Assembly: GCA_030180135.1 (NCBI GenBank)
Contig: CM058237.1
Coordinates: forward strand, 42,863,126-42,927,125
Direction of reading: 5' to 3'
From: Orychophragmus violaceus
Lineage: Eukaryota > Streptophyta > Magnoliopsida > Brassicales > Brassicaceae
DNA length: 64,000 bases
Part shown: positions 1 through 9,808 of the stretch, piece after piece
Layout: each line of letters starts with the position of its first letter
How positions within the stretch are numbered: position 1 is the first letter of the stretch
Translations under genes and position numbers: made by a program
Notes under the pieces: generated by a model
Seen by the model: the letters and a program-made list of their open reading frames with translations, nothing else
Databases searched by the model: none
What the model was told of the DNA's origin: nothing

Positions 1-909
1 CTTTAATCATTTCTAATAAGATCTGATTCTTTCTCACAGAAACACCTCCAGGTTTTCAGGAGAAATGAGCTGTGAAACGATTTCACACTCATTCAGATGA
101 TCACACCATCAATGACTTAAGTATTCTCACTCGTGATCTAATCCAGAGTCTCAATACTTCTGTCATTCAGATTCTATACCTCATTCTGGAACTCTTTCGA
201 CCATGTCAAAGAATTCCGACTAGTGTCTCATCAAATGAACACAGTCACACTCACTGAAGTAATCAGTAGAGATAATGAAGTACAGGAAATTTTCTTTGGC
301 ATTACTGCTCATCGGACCACATACATGAGTATGTCCAATGTCCAATAAGCCTTGGGCCTTTCTCTAGCTTGGCTAAGATGGGCCCTTTGTGTTTTGGTCC
401 AGTAAGAAGAATTCAAGTCTCATAAGATATCCATTCAAATGAGCCCAAAAGTCCATAACTATGGGGTTTCTGAATCCGACTTACTCTATTTGACCAAAAC
501 ATTTATGCCAAGAAAAATCAGGTTTAATTCATCAGATTTAAACCAATTCGGTATTTATGTTACATTTAGGCACTCTTTGGTTTAAGATATAAAACCCATT
601 CCTTGAATAGGGTGCTACAATTAACATTTCATTAAGATCCAAAGAACAAAACTTGTCTTATCAAAATGAAAAACATTCAAATTCTTTACAAGAAAATGAA
701 AAACAACTCTGCTTAAAGCAGGTACATTGTAGCAATTACTTAATACAAAACCAAGCCTCAAAGGCATACAAGTGAAAACCCTACGGCTGAGGCAGCATCC
801 CAAGCTCCTTCCAGACACGCAGTTCCACTTGCCCTTCCTTCAACGTTCTATTGTTGCTCAGGCTCTGCATATTATAACAAATATCAGTGCCACAACCAGC
901 AACCAATAC
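1..909 (-). other. Copia-1 internal sequence downstream of gag, no intact gene
   Basis: This stretch aligns by eye with 32298-33208 of Copia-2, with scattered substitutions and small indels. It should hold the start of pol in an autonomous relative, but I find no protease, integrase or reverse transcriptase motif. The 61-codon plus-strand frame at 72-257 has a counterpart in Copia-2 but is antisense to the element and shows no recognisable domain, so I do not call it a gene. Confidence 0.6.
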
Positions 910-1566
910 CTATAAGGTATAACTTGAAGTAATAACATGAATACCTGAGGAAGTAGTCGAATACATCAACTTCAACTCCTCATAATCTTCCATTAATTTA
1001 ATGCAATTTCTCTTCCAATGCCCAGTCTCTTTACAGTAGCAGCACTTACCAACGTAAGAGGTATCTGACTCGGGCTCAGAAGACACACGCTTGTCATGAT
1101 TCGAAATCTTGACAACTTTGTCTTCACCCTTGTCAGCATTAGGTTTAGTAAACCTACCCTTCTCCTTCATGAGATTGTACAGGGTACTCTTCACGTTTGG
1201 CTCAACTGTCTTGAACATATCATGCAGTTCAGTCAGCGTCTTCGTTAAGCCTTTCTTGATATAGTTCCTTCTGAACTTATCATAGCTTGACGGCAGTGAC
1301 TGCAAAATGATCTCAGTTGCCAATTCTTGGCTAACTGGATAATCCAGTTTCCTCAGGTTATCAACGTAACCCATCATTTTACTGACATGAGGAGCATTGG
1401 GACCGATCCTCTCGGGGAGAGCTTTCTCAAGGACATAGTCCTTTCTCTCATGCCTGAGGACTAGCCTCAGGTTCCGCGACCAAGTCAAGAAATTTGATCC
1501 GTTCAGTTTGTCCATCTCAAGGACATACCGGATCGAGAAAGTGTTTTGATTGTTTGTGCTAGTCAT
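910..1566 (-). pseudogene. gag: Copia-1 gag with an in-frame internal deletion
   Basis: The 218-codon frame starts at an ATG (1564-1566) with the same N-terminus as the 296-codon gag of Copia-2. It is a copia-type gag (UBN2-like gag-polypeptide family) that would form the capsid and bind element RNA. A zinc knuckle of the form CX2CX4HX4C near the C-terminus (CYCKETGHWKRNC) is intact. Compared with Copia-2, about 78 residues in the middle of the gag domain are missing, cleanly and in frame. The protein may still be translated but lacks much of the capsid fold. No intact pol partner is visible nearby. Confidence 0.82.
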
Positions 1567-3390
1567 AGCTGAAATTTAGAGATAAATAGAGTTTTAGTTA
1601 TTTAGTTCATAAAAGAGTAATCTTAAAAACTTATAAGAAAACTCGCATTGCATTCAAAATTTCTTTGTTTAACCTCATAAGAATGCAATGATTCCGAGAC
1701 CCATGTTCAGCTAAATCCAAAGTGGGCCACTGGCCGTCACCCAGAATTAGCTTTACTTGGTAAGCATACACACAGCTAGTTATAACCAATAACTCTCGGT
1801 TGTGAATTGGGCCCAAGGCCCAATACACCAGATGTCTCAAGGCCCGGGACTCCCGATGGCCCAGTCAAGGAAACCAATCTCTTACAGCCAAATAATCACT
1901 AAAGTCTGGGACTCCCAATGAAATTAGTGACTATATACTACTTTACTTACGCGAAAACAGATACCTCACACTGTAAGCCATATCTGTAATCGAATAAGCG
2001 TTAAGTAGCTGACAAGACTGGAAAGACATCCAAGCTTGATATTGTTTTTGAGGATTTTAAGTTTTATTTCCAAAAATAGAAGATTACTATTTTGGGAAAC
2101 TTACTTATTTTAGAAACTTTCTAAATTTAGAAACATTCTAAAATAGAAATTTCTAATTTAATATTTTATAAATATTTTTGGGTTGGGTCACAAATTATAG
2201 GCCCAATTCTTGGCCCAAGACCATAGAATTCCAGCTGGCCCAATAATTTGACATAACCGTCGGTTTATTAATTCTGGTCCAAGACCAAATTAATTATCAA
2301 AACCAACTGGTTATTTACTAAACCAGACCAGCTCTAAATTATTTGGTCCAACCAAATCAAACTTAGACCAGCCTTCGGTTTAGGTTAAAATTCAATTTTT
2401 GAATTTCAATCCGGTTTAACCAGAAAATTAAATAATACCATTTATTAAATAATTTCCAGCAAACCGCGATTCGGGTTAACCGCTTGAACCACCAATTAAA
2501 TTGGATCGGTTCAGTTAAATCCAAAACCGGGAAGAAACACCTAGTGTTTTAGCCAATTTGATTTAACTTGCGGTTTAAGGCTTTAAACACACGATTAAAC
2601 CGCCAATTAAATTGGACCGGTTAAATCGGTGTGGTTTTGGGCAACGAACTGCGAAGCTCGGTTTAACCGATTGACTATTCGCGGGACGTAAAATTTTGAC
2701 GGGCCAAACGATCGGATCCATGATCCAACTCGGCCCATTAACGCATGATCCGTTACACGGCCTCACGATCAATTGATCGATCTCGGCCCAAACGATCACG
2801 CGGCCAGCCCATCAACGATCACTCGGCTTAGAGCGATCGAAGGCATCACAGCACATGCATCACTCGGCCGATCACGGCATCATGCTTAGCCTTGCGGCTC
2901 AAGCAACCCACGGCCGAGACCATATGCACACGATCACGTAATGGATCTCAAGCATCACGATCACCGGCCCATTGATCACATGATCACGTGATCATCACAC
3001 GATCACATCGATCCAAGACCAAATCAATCGTATCACACGCAATGATTACTTCACGTGACTCATGGAACAAAACGGCGGCTAGGGCAAAATTCTTTAGCCA
3101 ATAGGATCACGATTGTATGATCACACGGCCACTTTGCATAATAATCACGATCGCTTTTCCAATTATGATCATAACGTGATCATTATCGAACCATCAAACG
3201 AGTGCACGATTACGTGCCAAAGACAAAAGCTTAGGGTTTGAATAAGCGGATCACGATTGATTATCAAGCAATGGTTTATTATCACAACCATTGCTTCAAA
3301 CGATTTAGGGATTTAATTTTCTAATCAATTTTCATCATAATTGATTCTTTAAAACCCTATGATCCAAATTAACAAGAAACCTAATGAACC
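1567..3390 (-). other. Copia-1 long untranslated leader, GATC-dense in its 5' half
   Basis: About 1.8 kb separate the primer binding site from the gag start. The gag-proximal part is AT-rich, with two or three degenerate copies of a 17-bp unit (around 2083-2150) that is expanded in Copia-2. The part at 2701-3255 contains about 25 GATC tetranucleotides in 555 bp, roughly ten times chance expectation, many inside TGATCA, CGATCA or CGATCG. No long open frame on the element's strand explains the composition. Confidence 0.65.
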
Positions 3391-3404
3391 TGGCTCTGAT
3401 ACCA
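3391..3404 (-). promoter_or_regulatory. Copia-1 primer binding site (initiator tRNA-Met)
   Basis: On the minus strand it reads TGGTATCAGAGCCA, the usual complement to the 3' end of initiator tRNA-Met in plant copia elements. One base separates it from the LTR end. It fixes the element's orientation and the LTR boundary. Confidence 0.93.
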
Positions 3405-3405
3405 C

Positions 3406-4126
3406 TGTTAGATTTTTATGTGTTTCCAAGGTTCAATTTCCGTATTGCAACCTAACACATAATCAATGACAGATCTAGGTTCTTGTAACTGAATCTTAGA
3501 ACACAAACCTGATCTTACCTTTGCAGCGGAATGGGATGGCAAGATCAGATCAGAACAGATGCTTACCTGTTCCTCCTCGGTATCCACACTCTTACAAGCA
3601 GTGGGATAGGTTGCTAGACCCAAATGGAAGAACAGAGAGGAGAGAGAGAGAGCAAAAAGCCCTGCGGCTATGGCTGCAAAAATCGCCAACTAAAGGGAGA
3701 GATAGGGTTTGCAACTTAAGTTGCAATCTTAATTAATCCCTTCATGGGCCCAAGGATTTATCCTAATGGCCCATTCTTAATTTTGTCTCTCATTAATGGC
3801 CCAAGTCATTAGACTAATGGTCATTAATGTTTTGGGCCCAAGACAACAAATCGGACAGAAGCCCATTTGTTGTCTGCCCATCTCTCTGTGCAAATACAGT
3901 AAATGCCTTAGCATCTTACCGTATTAATTCCATCTTAACATTCCCGTTAGCTATGGTGTGTGACCCTTTGGGATCATACAATACTGGTAATAAGTGCTAA
4001 ACTTATAGATCAAGAGCGGACTCTAGCAAGCCATCATGATCACCCAGTATTTATGACTTATGTCTGATCTCGACATTTATCATACTTTCTAGAGATAGTA
4101 CAGTAGATTTCAGGACATTTCCAACA
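3406..4126 (-). repeat. Copia-1 5' LTR
   Basis: Bounded on the plus strand by TGTTAG at 3406 and CCAACA at 4121-4126. The right half is recognisably homologous to the Copia-2 LTR, for example the stretch around GTACAG near 4098-4103, but the left half differs. It is about 721 bp against 625-637 bp in Copia-2, so this is a different subfamily. Confidence 0.85.
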
Positions 4127-5320
4127 CTAACTCCTTATGCTAAGAATGCAAAACCTCATATTAAGTTTTCAAGCATTTCATCAAACATCTTCGTTTGAAT
4201 CTACAGTTCCTTGTGAATCTAGCATTGAGAAAGACCTAATAGAGAATTATTTACAAAGTCTTAGATCCAAAAGAGGCAAAACAAAACTTAGAAAAATAGA
4301 GGATCCTTAAAAACTAGGCTAAAAACATATAAATAAGGAAGGGCTTCGAACCGGGTTAACCCGGTACAAACAGGAGCTTGACCTTGTTCAATTGGGTAAA
4401 ATCAGATTCGTGAGGTGGCATCAGGCTTCTGCATCGTGCTAAGCTGGCCGATGTGGAGAGGAGCGTGTGAGGAGATTTTGGGCCGGTGATATCGGGCGGC
4501 GGACATCGGCTGACTCGGCCGAAGGGAGTAGACTAGAGGAAGGTATCGGGCCATCTTGTCTGATGCTAGCCGGTCAATATAATTCATGGTCCGAATTGTG
4601 ACTTGGCTCGCGCAGGATGTATCGGGTGGAGCTGGATGATGTGGCTGGTCTGATGGGTAGAAATGGGGTTGCTCGGGTCGATGGGCCCATCCGATGTAAT
4701 TCCTGGTGAAAATATTGTCTTGGCTCAAGCTGCTGACATCGGGTGAACTGGTTTGATGTTTCATGGGTCGAGGGATGAGCCGCGGGCTGTTTTGGCCGAT
4801 GGGACCAAACCGTTGAACCAAACACAGGTCATTCTTCCCGATGTCTTCAAACCGTGGGATCTTCGGGTAAAAAGTAGGTCAAGGATGGAAAGCTTGCATC
4901 GGGCAGTGCTGAGCTGAGGGCTTGAGACCAATGTGGACGAAGGTTTTGGTATCGGGCTTGAATGGCTGATGGTCGTTGTCCGATGGTTCTTTTGTTGAAA
5001 GTTTGTCCAAAGGTAATGGCTCAACATCGGCCAGACAAGGCCGCTGGCTTAGTCCCATGTGAAGATGATTTGATCCTTCTTATATAAGTCTTTCGTCCTT
5101 CCAACCACTTTTCATGAGCCAAAATTCTCTTCCAAACATCTAGAACTCCTCCAAAGCTCCAAAATCACCTAATAAAGACTCCAAAAAAACTCATATATGC
5201 AAAACTGTATTATAGACTCACTAAGTCCTAAATGAATGATTTCTTAAGAAAATGTCTAAGAATGCATGCAAAAGACACAAAAACTATGCAAATGAGGATG
5301 CTAAAACATGGACTCATCAC
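4127..5320. other. Unassigned repeat-derived sequence between Copia-1 and the Athila relic
   Basis: I find no recognisable protein here. The stretch includes a perfect 16-bp palindrome ACCGGGTTAACCCGGT (4350-4365) and a run of at least eight ATCGGG or ATCGGC motifs between about 4489 and 5030. The minus-strand frames at 4402-5027 are low-complexity readings of this repetitive DNA. A plausible TATA-like TTATATAAG sits near 5079. Confidence 0.5.
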
Positions 5321-5567
5321 ACCCCCTTCAATCTCTTGTATGGGAAATCTTGTCATCTACCTGTGGAGATTGAGTACAAGGCCTTGTGGGATGTTAAGTT
5401 ACTGAAATTTGACACAAAGAGTGCTCCTGAGAGGCGCCTCATTAAGATGCATGAGCTAGATGAAATCAGGATGGATGCCTATGAGATCTCAAAGATCTAC
5501 AAGGAGAGGACCGAGGCTTTCCATGAAGAAAAAAATAACATGAAGACAGAGTTCAAGGTAAGGGATC
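5321..5567 (+). pseudogene. Athila-type integrase C-terminal relic, part 1 (split by Gypsy-1)
   Basis: The frame from about 5321 encodes the conserved end of an Athila-group integrase, with YGKSCHLPVEIE and a run of residues leading to SKIYKERT and FKVRD. The first 20-odd codons of the open frame that begins at 5252 are unrelated, so a breakpoint lies near 5320. The frame is interrupted at 5567 by Gypsy-1, whose target duplication GGATC is 5563-5567. The same protein resumes at 22523. The catalytic core is absent, so this is an old fragment, on the strand opposite Gypsy-1. Confidence 0.88.
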
Positions 5568-6105
5568 TGTGAGATCTGAGATTCACACCAAGAATTTGTA
5601 ATCGTGGATTTGGAATTTTGGATATAGAAATGGTATAGATTTCGTATGAATCAAAGACTTTATTGAGATTGATCGTCGAGATAAAACAAGCACAGTCTAA
5701 AAAGAGAGTACAAAGTATGATGATCGAGCTATCTAGTCGAAGTGTTCTTAATTAGGGTTGGAATGTCTTGAATGAATCGCCACTTCTTCTTTAAATACTC
5801 TCGACTTTAATCCTCTTGTTCCGATATTTCGGCCTCGTCGTGATAACGATCTCCGAGATTTGCGTGGATCTGTTGAACTGACGAAGACCGGGTTTCTCTA
5901 TCTCCGCATCGTCTCCTATCGAGCTCGAGCTTGATCGCCTCTCACTTCGGCGTTTCTTGGGCCTTGTCAGGATGTCAATCGTATGGGCCCAACAAAGGAA
6001 TCGGCCGATCTCTCTGTCTTTGATTTTGGAACGGGCTCATGAATATGGGCCTTTGTCTTATTTGTTTATGGGCCGGATTTCTTAGAGGGAAATCCAGTAC
6101 CAACA
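5568..6105 (-). repeat. Gypsy-1 3' LTR
   Basis: It runs from TGTGAGATCTGAG to TACCAACA and matches 21985-22522 along its full 538 bp with about 20 substitutions and no indels by eye. It is preceded by the target duplication GGATC. The polypurine tract of the minus strand lies immediately to its right. Confidence 0.95.
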
Positions 6106-6120
6106 ATAGCCCCCCAGCCC
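6106..6120 (-). promoter_or_regulatory. Gypsy-1 polypurine tract
   Basis: On the minus strand it reads GGGCTGGGGGGCTAT directly against the 3' LTR, where plus-strand DNA synthesis would be primed. Confidence 0.85.
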
Positions 6121-6693
6121 ATTAATTTCGACAAGTCGAGGTTGATGGGCGGTTGGCGTTCTCGGGAAGAAGCGTACGCCTCGGGCGTGATAAACCTAAT
6201 GATTACTTTCGCCCCATCCGTAGATCTTGTTTCGATCCAACGGTCAAGGGTGGGCGCGTGGGTCGAACTGACCTGCTTTTTAGCGCGTCGGCAGTCGTGG
6301 CGTGTATTTGTTTAGAGAAATTCATCTCCCACCGTGCATCCGGTCGCTCGCTGGCGGCTGAGATTCGAAGGTCACAAAGATTCCTTTCGGGCTCGATCTT
6401 TCGCTGATGTGACCTAGCTGTCGGGCGTTCGTAGCCGTCGATTTTGAATTAACGGTTAAGATGGGGGGAAGGCGAGGAATCTTAACCGTCTCGATTTTCT
6501 CGTAATTATTACGAGTTTTGGAATCGTTCGTTTGAGATTCTGCACGATTCCCACTACAAACAACTCTTCATATTGTTTGGGAGTAACTTTCCCTCTTCTC
6601 ATTTGCGTCTTGCTTCTTTTTCTTGCTCTAGTTTTTTTTTTTTGTCAGAGACCTTTTCTAGAAGTTTCTTTTTATTTCGCTACACTCTTCCTC
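6121..6693 (+). promoter_or_regulatory. Upstream region of the Gypsy-1 antisense gene
   Basis: This 570-bp stretch lies between the polypurine tract and the ATG of the antisense gene. It is GC-richer than the flanking LTR, then becomes pyrimidine-rich just before the ATG, as plant 5' leaders often are. I see no clear TATA box. The 84-codon frame at 6153-6407 has no recognisable domain. The promoter role is inferred from position only. Confidence 0.4.
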
Positions 6694-9034
6694 ATGGCTC
6701 TGAGAGACGCGATGGGAGCTAGTACGAGCGCGGCGGCGGGATCGTTCGGTCCGCATCCGCCGTCTATTCTGACCGAGAATCTCATTAGGCGATTACGGAC
6801 GCAGTGCCGGATTCCGCCAGAAGTTGAGATTGTCATCCCGTCGCCGGCGATTTCACCAGAAACCGTCGTGGAAGGCTACTGCTGTGCCTCCTATGCCTAT
6901 TTCGAAAAATGCGGGCTCTTCTTCCCCAATGCCCACCTTATTTTCTTAGTGCTGGCCTAACTGCAGTTGGCGTTTCCTCAGATGACGCCAAATTTTGTTC
7001 GGTACGTCATCGGACTTGGGGTCAGGGCCACAGAAGAAGGGATTGAGTTCGGGCCCGAAGAGCTCATGCGAGTTTGCTCGGTAAAGCAGGACATTCATTT
7101 TCCGGGGATGTATCGCCTTTCCCCTCGTTTCGGGAGGGTCTTAGACGGTATCCCGACGAGAGACGCATGGAGGGATCAGTATTTTTTCTTCAAGATAACC
7201 ACCATTCGGTCGGGGAATTTGATTACTCGGTTGTCCCTTCGCGGTGGGCTTCCAACATTGGTAAGATTTTTGGTTTAATACTCGATCTTCCCCCTTTTTT
7301 ATTAGGCTACTCCTGAATGGTTTCGGTCTATATTGCAGAGTCTCCCGAATCGCTCACTCTCAACCCGATTACGGAGGCCTTAATAACCCGACTGAGGACG
7401 GGTACCGTCAGCTGGGATAGTTTTACGGTAGAGCGCGTGCAGGCTGCTCTGAGGATCGATCTCGGGCGGGTTCGGCGGGATCAACCTTGGGTTCCTCGGG
7501 ACCTACCACTTTCTCCCACGCCTCTCGGGGTTTCCCCGGTTCGAGCCGTACAGCCTCCGCTTCGTATCGTTGAGCGGGCGGGAGAAAGTGAGTTGTCTAT
7601 CCGTGATGTTTTGTTTGTCGTTATCGGAAAAATCTAATCCCCTTTTTTGTTGGCAGGTCGTCTTTCTTTGGATGATGGTTCAACCGCCAGTACTCCTCCT
7701 CGTGAGAAACTATCTCGGAGAGCAAGGAGTCGTCGGAATGGGAAGGACCCTGTGGATTTGGCGAAGAAGGTGAGGGATGAGAATCTGAGCAACGCCATCT
7801 TTTTTGCCATGTGTGATTCTCCTCCTCCCCCTCCTCTGAGTCTTCCCTTGGGCACAGGGGTCACCGATGCCGTCGTGGAGGCGGACGGCGTCCCCCCCTC
7901 TTTGATTGCCCGGGAGGCGGATCCGATACCGTCCGGGGAGCCAATTTTACACGACTCCCATTCGAGTGGTTTGGTGGATCCGGACGGCCAGAGAGGGAGT
8001 GAAGCCCCTGTGCCGAAGCGCCGGAGGGTCGACGCTGGAAAGATCTCGAAGAGATCGGGCGAAGATATCGGGTCGCCCGGAAGCATAGCTTGTCTGCTGA
8101 GGCATTTCGCGCCTGCGGATGTCCAGCTCTCGGCTATTGGAGACATGGTCCTTGGTGATTCATACACCGAGATAACGACGTCCATTGGAAAGGTAACGGT
8201 CGCAGCGCTTCGTTTTCCTTTATTTTGTTTGGAGAACTCAGCATTAGTATTTTTGTGTAGCTTCTGGAGGCTACGAATGGATTTGTGGCCAATTCCGAGC
8301 GCGAGCTGCGCGAAGGATCACGGGTGGGCGAGCTTGAGGCCGTTAAGAAGACGGTCGTTGATTTGAGTGTGCAGCTGCAGGGGTCCTTGGCCCGAGAGGA
8401 GGAGTTTAAAAGGAGGTTGGCTCGATACGAGGGAATCAAGGCTCGCCTATTAGTTCTTGAGAATCGGTAGGAAGATCTTTCTCAGAAGCTGCAAGCGGCT
8501 GTGGGTCGAACTCTGGCTGCCGAAGAAGCGAGCCGGGTTGCAGTTTTGCAAGCTGCTCAGGATCGAGCTGATCTGGAATTGGGAAGGAACTTCGACGTGA
8601 AGGTCGCAGCTCATGAGGCCAGGAAGAAGATGAGCGGGGAGTACTTGGAGATCCTTAAGGAGATTAAGGAGAAAAGCGAAAGGCGGAAGGCCGAAACCAA
8701 CGCCGAGATCCGCCTCCAGGAAACCCTAGCCAATATCGAACTCATCGCGGAGTTCGCCTCTGGTGAGATCGACCTAACCGAGGAAGTACTGACGTTGGCT
8801 GATAAGAGGAGGGCGGCCCTGGAGGAGATGAATGCCGCAGCAGTTTCTGACTTCAGCATTGGCAAGTTGAACCTGCCGGCGGTGTCAAGCGACTCGGTTA
8901 TTTTGGCGCATCCTCCGCCGCCGGCTGCTCCCTGTCCTAATCAGTACGGATTAAGTCTTCCGACTGGGGTTGGCTCTACCGGCGATCTGGTGGAGGATGG
9001 AGACGAGGCTTCCTCGCGATCGCAACAATTTTGA
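6694..9034 (+). pseudogene. Gypsy-1 antisense gene: four-exon nuclear coiled-coil protein of the 'putative gypsy-type transposon' family
   Basis: I read four exons that splice in frame: 6694-7260, 7341-7587, 7657-8192 and 8261-9034, each intron starting with GT and ending with AG, for about 707 codons. Exon 1 holds the conserved domain annotated in plants as putative gypsy-type transposon protein (Transposase_28-like), with features such as FPQMTPNF and DQYFFFK. Exon 3 has a proline run and a strong nuclear localisation signal (PKRRRVD). Exon 4 is a long charged coiled coil. Two in-frame stops (TAA at 6958-6960, TAG at 8468-8470) break this copy. It runs opposite to gag-pol and converges on the end of pol. 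Its function is unknown; extra ORFs are known in Tat-lineage elements. Confidence 0.8.
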
Positions 9035-9808
9035 TTGTTTTGTTGCTGCCCGAAGGGGGTTTTTTTATCACTTTTGGATGTTTCCCTCTAGTAGGCTTTT
9101 GCGAACTTGAGGGCGTCAAGTCCTTTTTACGAATTTCCTTTCAATCTTTTATGCCTTGGCATAGCTTTTATTGTTTTAACACTTTAGCACAAAGTCGGCC
9201 GTATAGTGTTTTGAACCTCTAAAGAGGGGTCAGAATCTGGCTTGAATTGCCTTAGGGAATTCTTTTACGAACTTTTGGACTGATTGCATTTGAGCTCGAG
9301 CTCTTTCTCGATATTCATTCGAGGTACAACTCCTTCACGATGTGAAACACGAGCTTGGTGTTGAACTAAAATGAAAATTGCTAAGTATATGATGAATCGA
9401 AGTAAACTTACCTAGATTTATTTTGAATGTGTGTGGAGGCCTTTTTGTTTTTACGCAAAAGGGGAGGGGGCAGCCCCCCAATTCTTCTGATCTGTATGAG
9501 GCTGGAAGAATTTTGAGATTTTAAGAGATCGTTTCAGATCGCTTAGGTTTGAAGAGATAATTTCATATCACTTGGTAAAATGTAATGGCGAAATATTTCG
9601 CAACGACTCTTAACTTTTACAATGGAAAGAGACATTGATCGAGAGACTTATTTTGATTTCACAAAGATAAGCTAATACGACTTCGTCTGAAGTTGTCGAG
9701 CTCAGTAAGAGCTTTGTGTTGGAGGGGCGGCTGTGCTCGAAGTCGAGCTGCCTACGTACCCTTTTAAGGGGATCAAGCTGTTTCATAGTTCGATTATGTT
9801 TCGTACTT
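9035..9808. other. Spacer between the convergent antisense gene and Gypsy-1 pol
   Basis: No open frame of note. This should contain the 3' ends of two convergent transcripts. Near its right end is a motif and small inverted repeat (9747-9771) shared with Gypsy-2. It also holds the 12-bp palindrome GAGCTCGAGCTC (9292-9303). Confidence 0.6.
9747..9771 (-). promoter_or_regulatory. Conserved post-pol motif with a small inverted repeat (Gypsy-1 copy)
   Basis: On the pol strand a short stem, CCCTT pairing with AAGGG, is followed at once by TACGTAGGCAGC. The same 15 plus-strand bases (GCTGCCTACGTACCC) occur at 54556-54570 in Gypsy-2, beside a different inverted repeat, although the LTRs of the two elements are unrelated. 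It lies about 40 nt after the pol stop. Role unknown. Confidence 0.6.

Larger units (their letters stand above)
1..4126 (-). mobile_element. Copia-1: 5' portion of a minus-strand Ty1/copia LTR retrotransposon, cut by the window edge
   Basis: Reading on the minus strand, the order is 5' LTR (3406-4126), primer binding site complementary to initiator tRNA-Met (3391-3404), a long leader, a broken gag (910-1566) and further internal sequence to the window edge. The 3' LTR lies outside the window, so the target duplication cannot be checked. The whole stretch is collinear with the complete element at 29208-36434, so both belong to one family, though the LTRs are clearly diverged. No intact pol is visible. 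Confidence 0.88.

Noticed and set aside
4402..5027. Overlapping minus-strand frames of 83-139 codons
   Set aside because: Low-complexity readings of ATCGGG-rich DNA in several frames at once, with no recognisable family.
6153..6407. 84-codon plus-strand frame before the Gypsy-1 antisense gene
   Set aside because: No domain, no counterpart in Gypsy-2, and position suits a promoter or leader.
9292..9303. GAGCTCGAGCTC shared by Gypsy-1 and Gypsy-2 (54250-54261)
   Set aside because: GAGCTCGAGCTC is also found in the Gypsy-1 LTR and is simple; not convincing as a conserved site.
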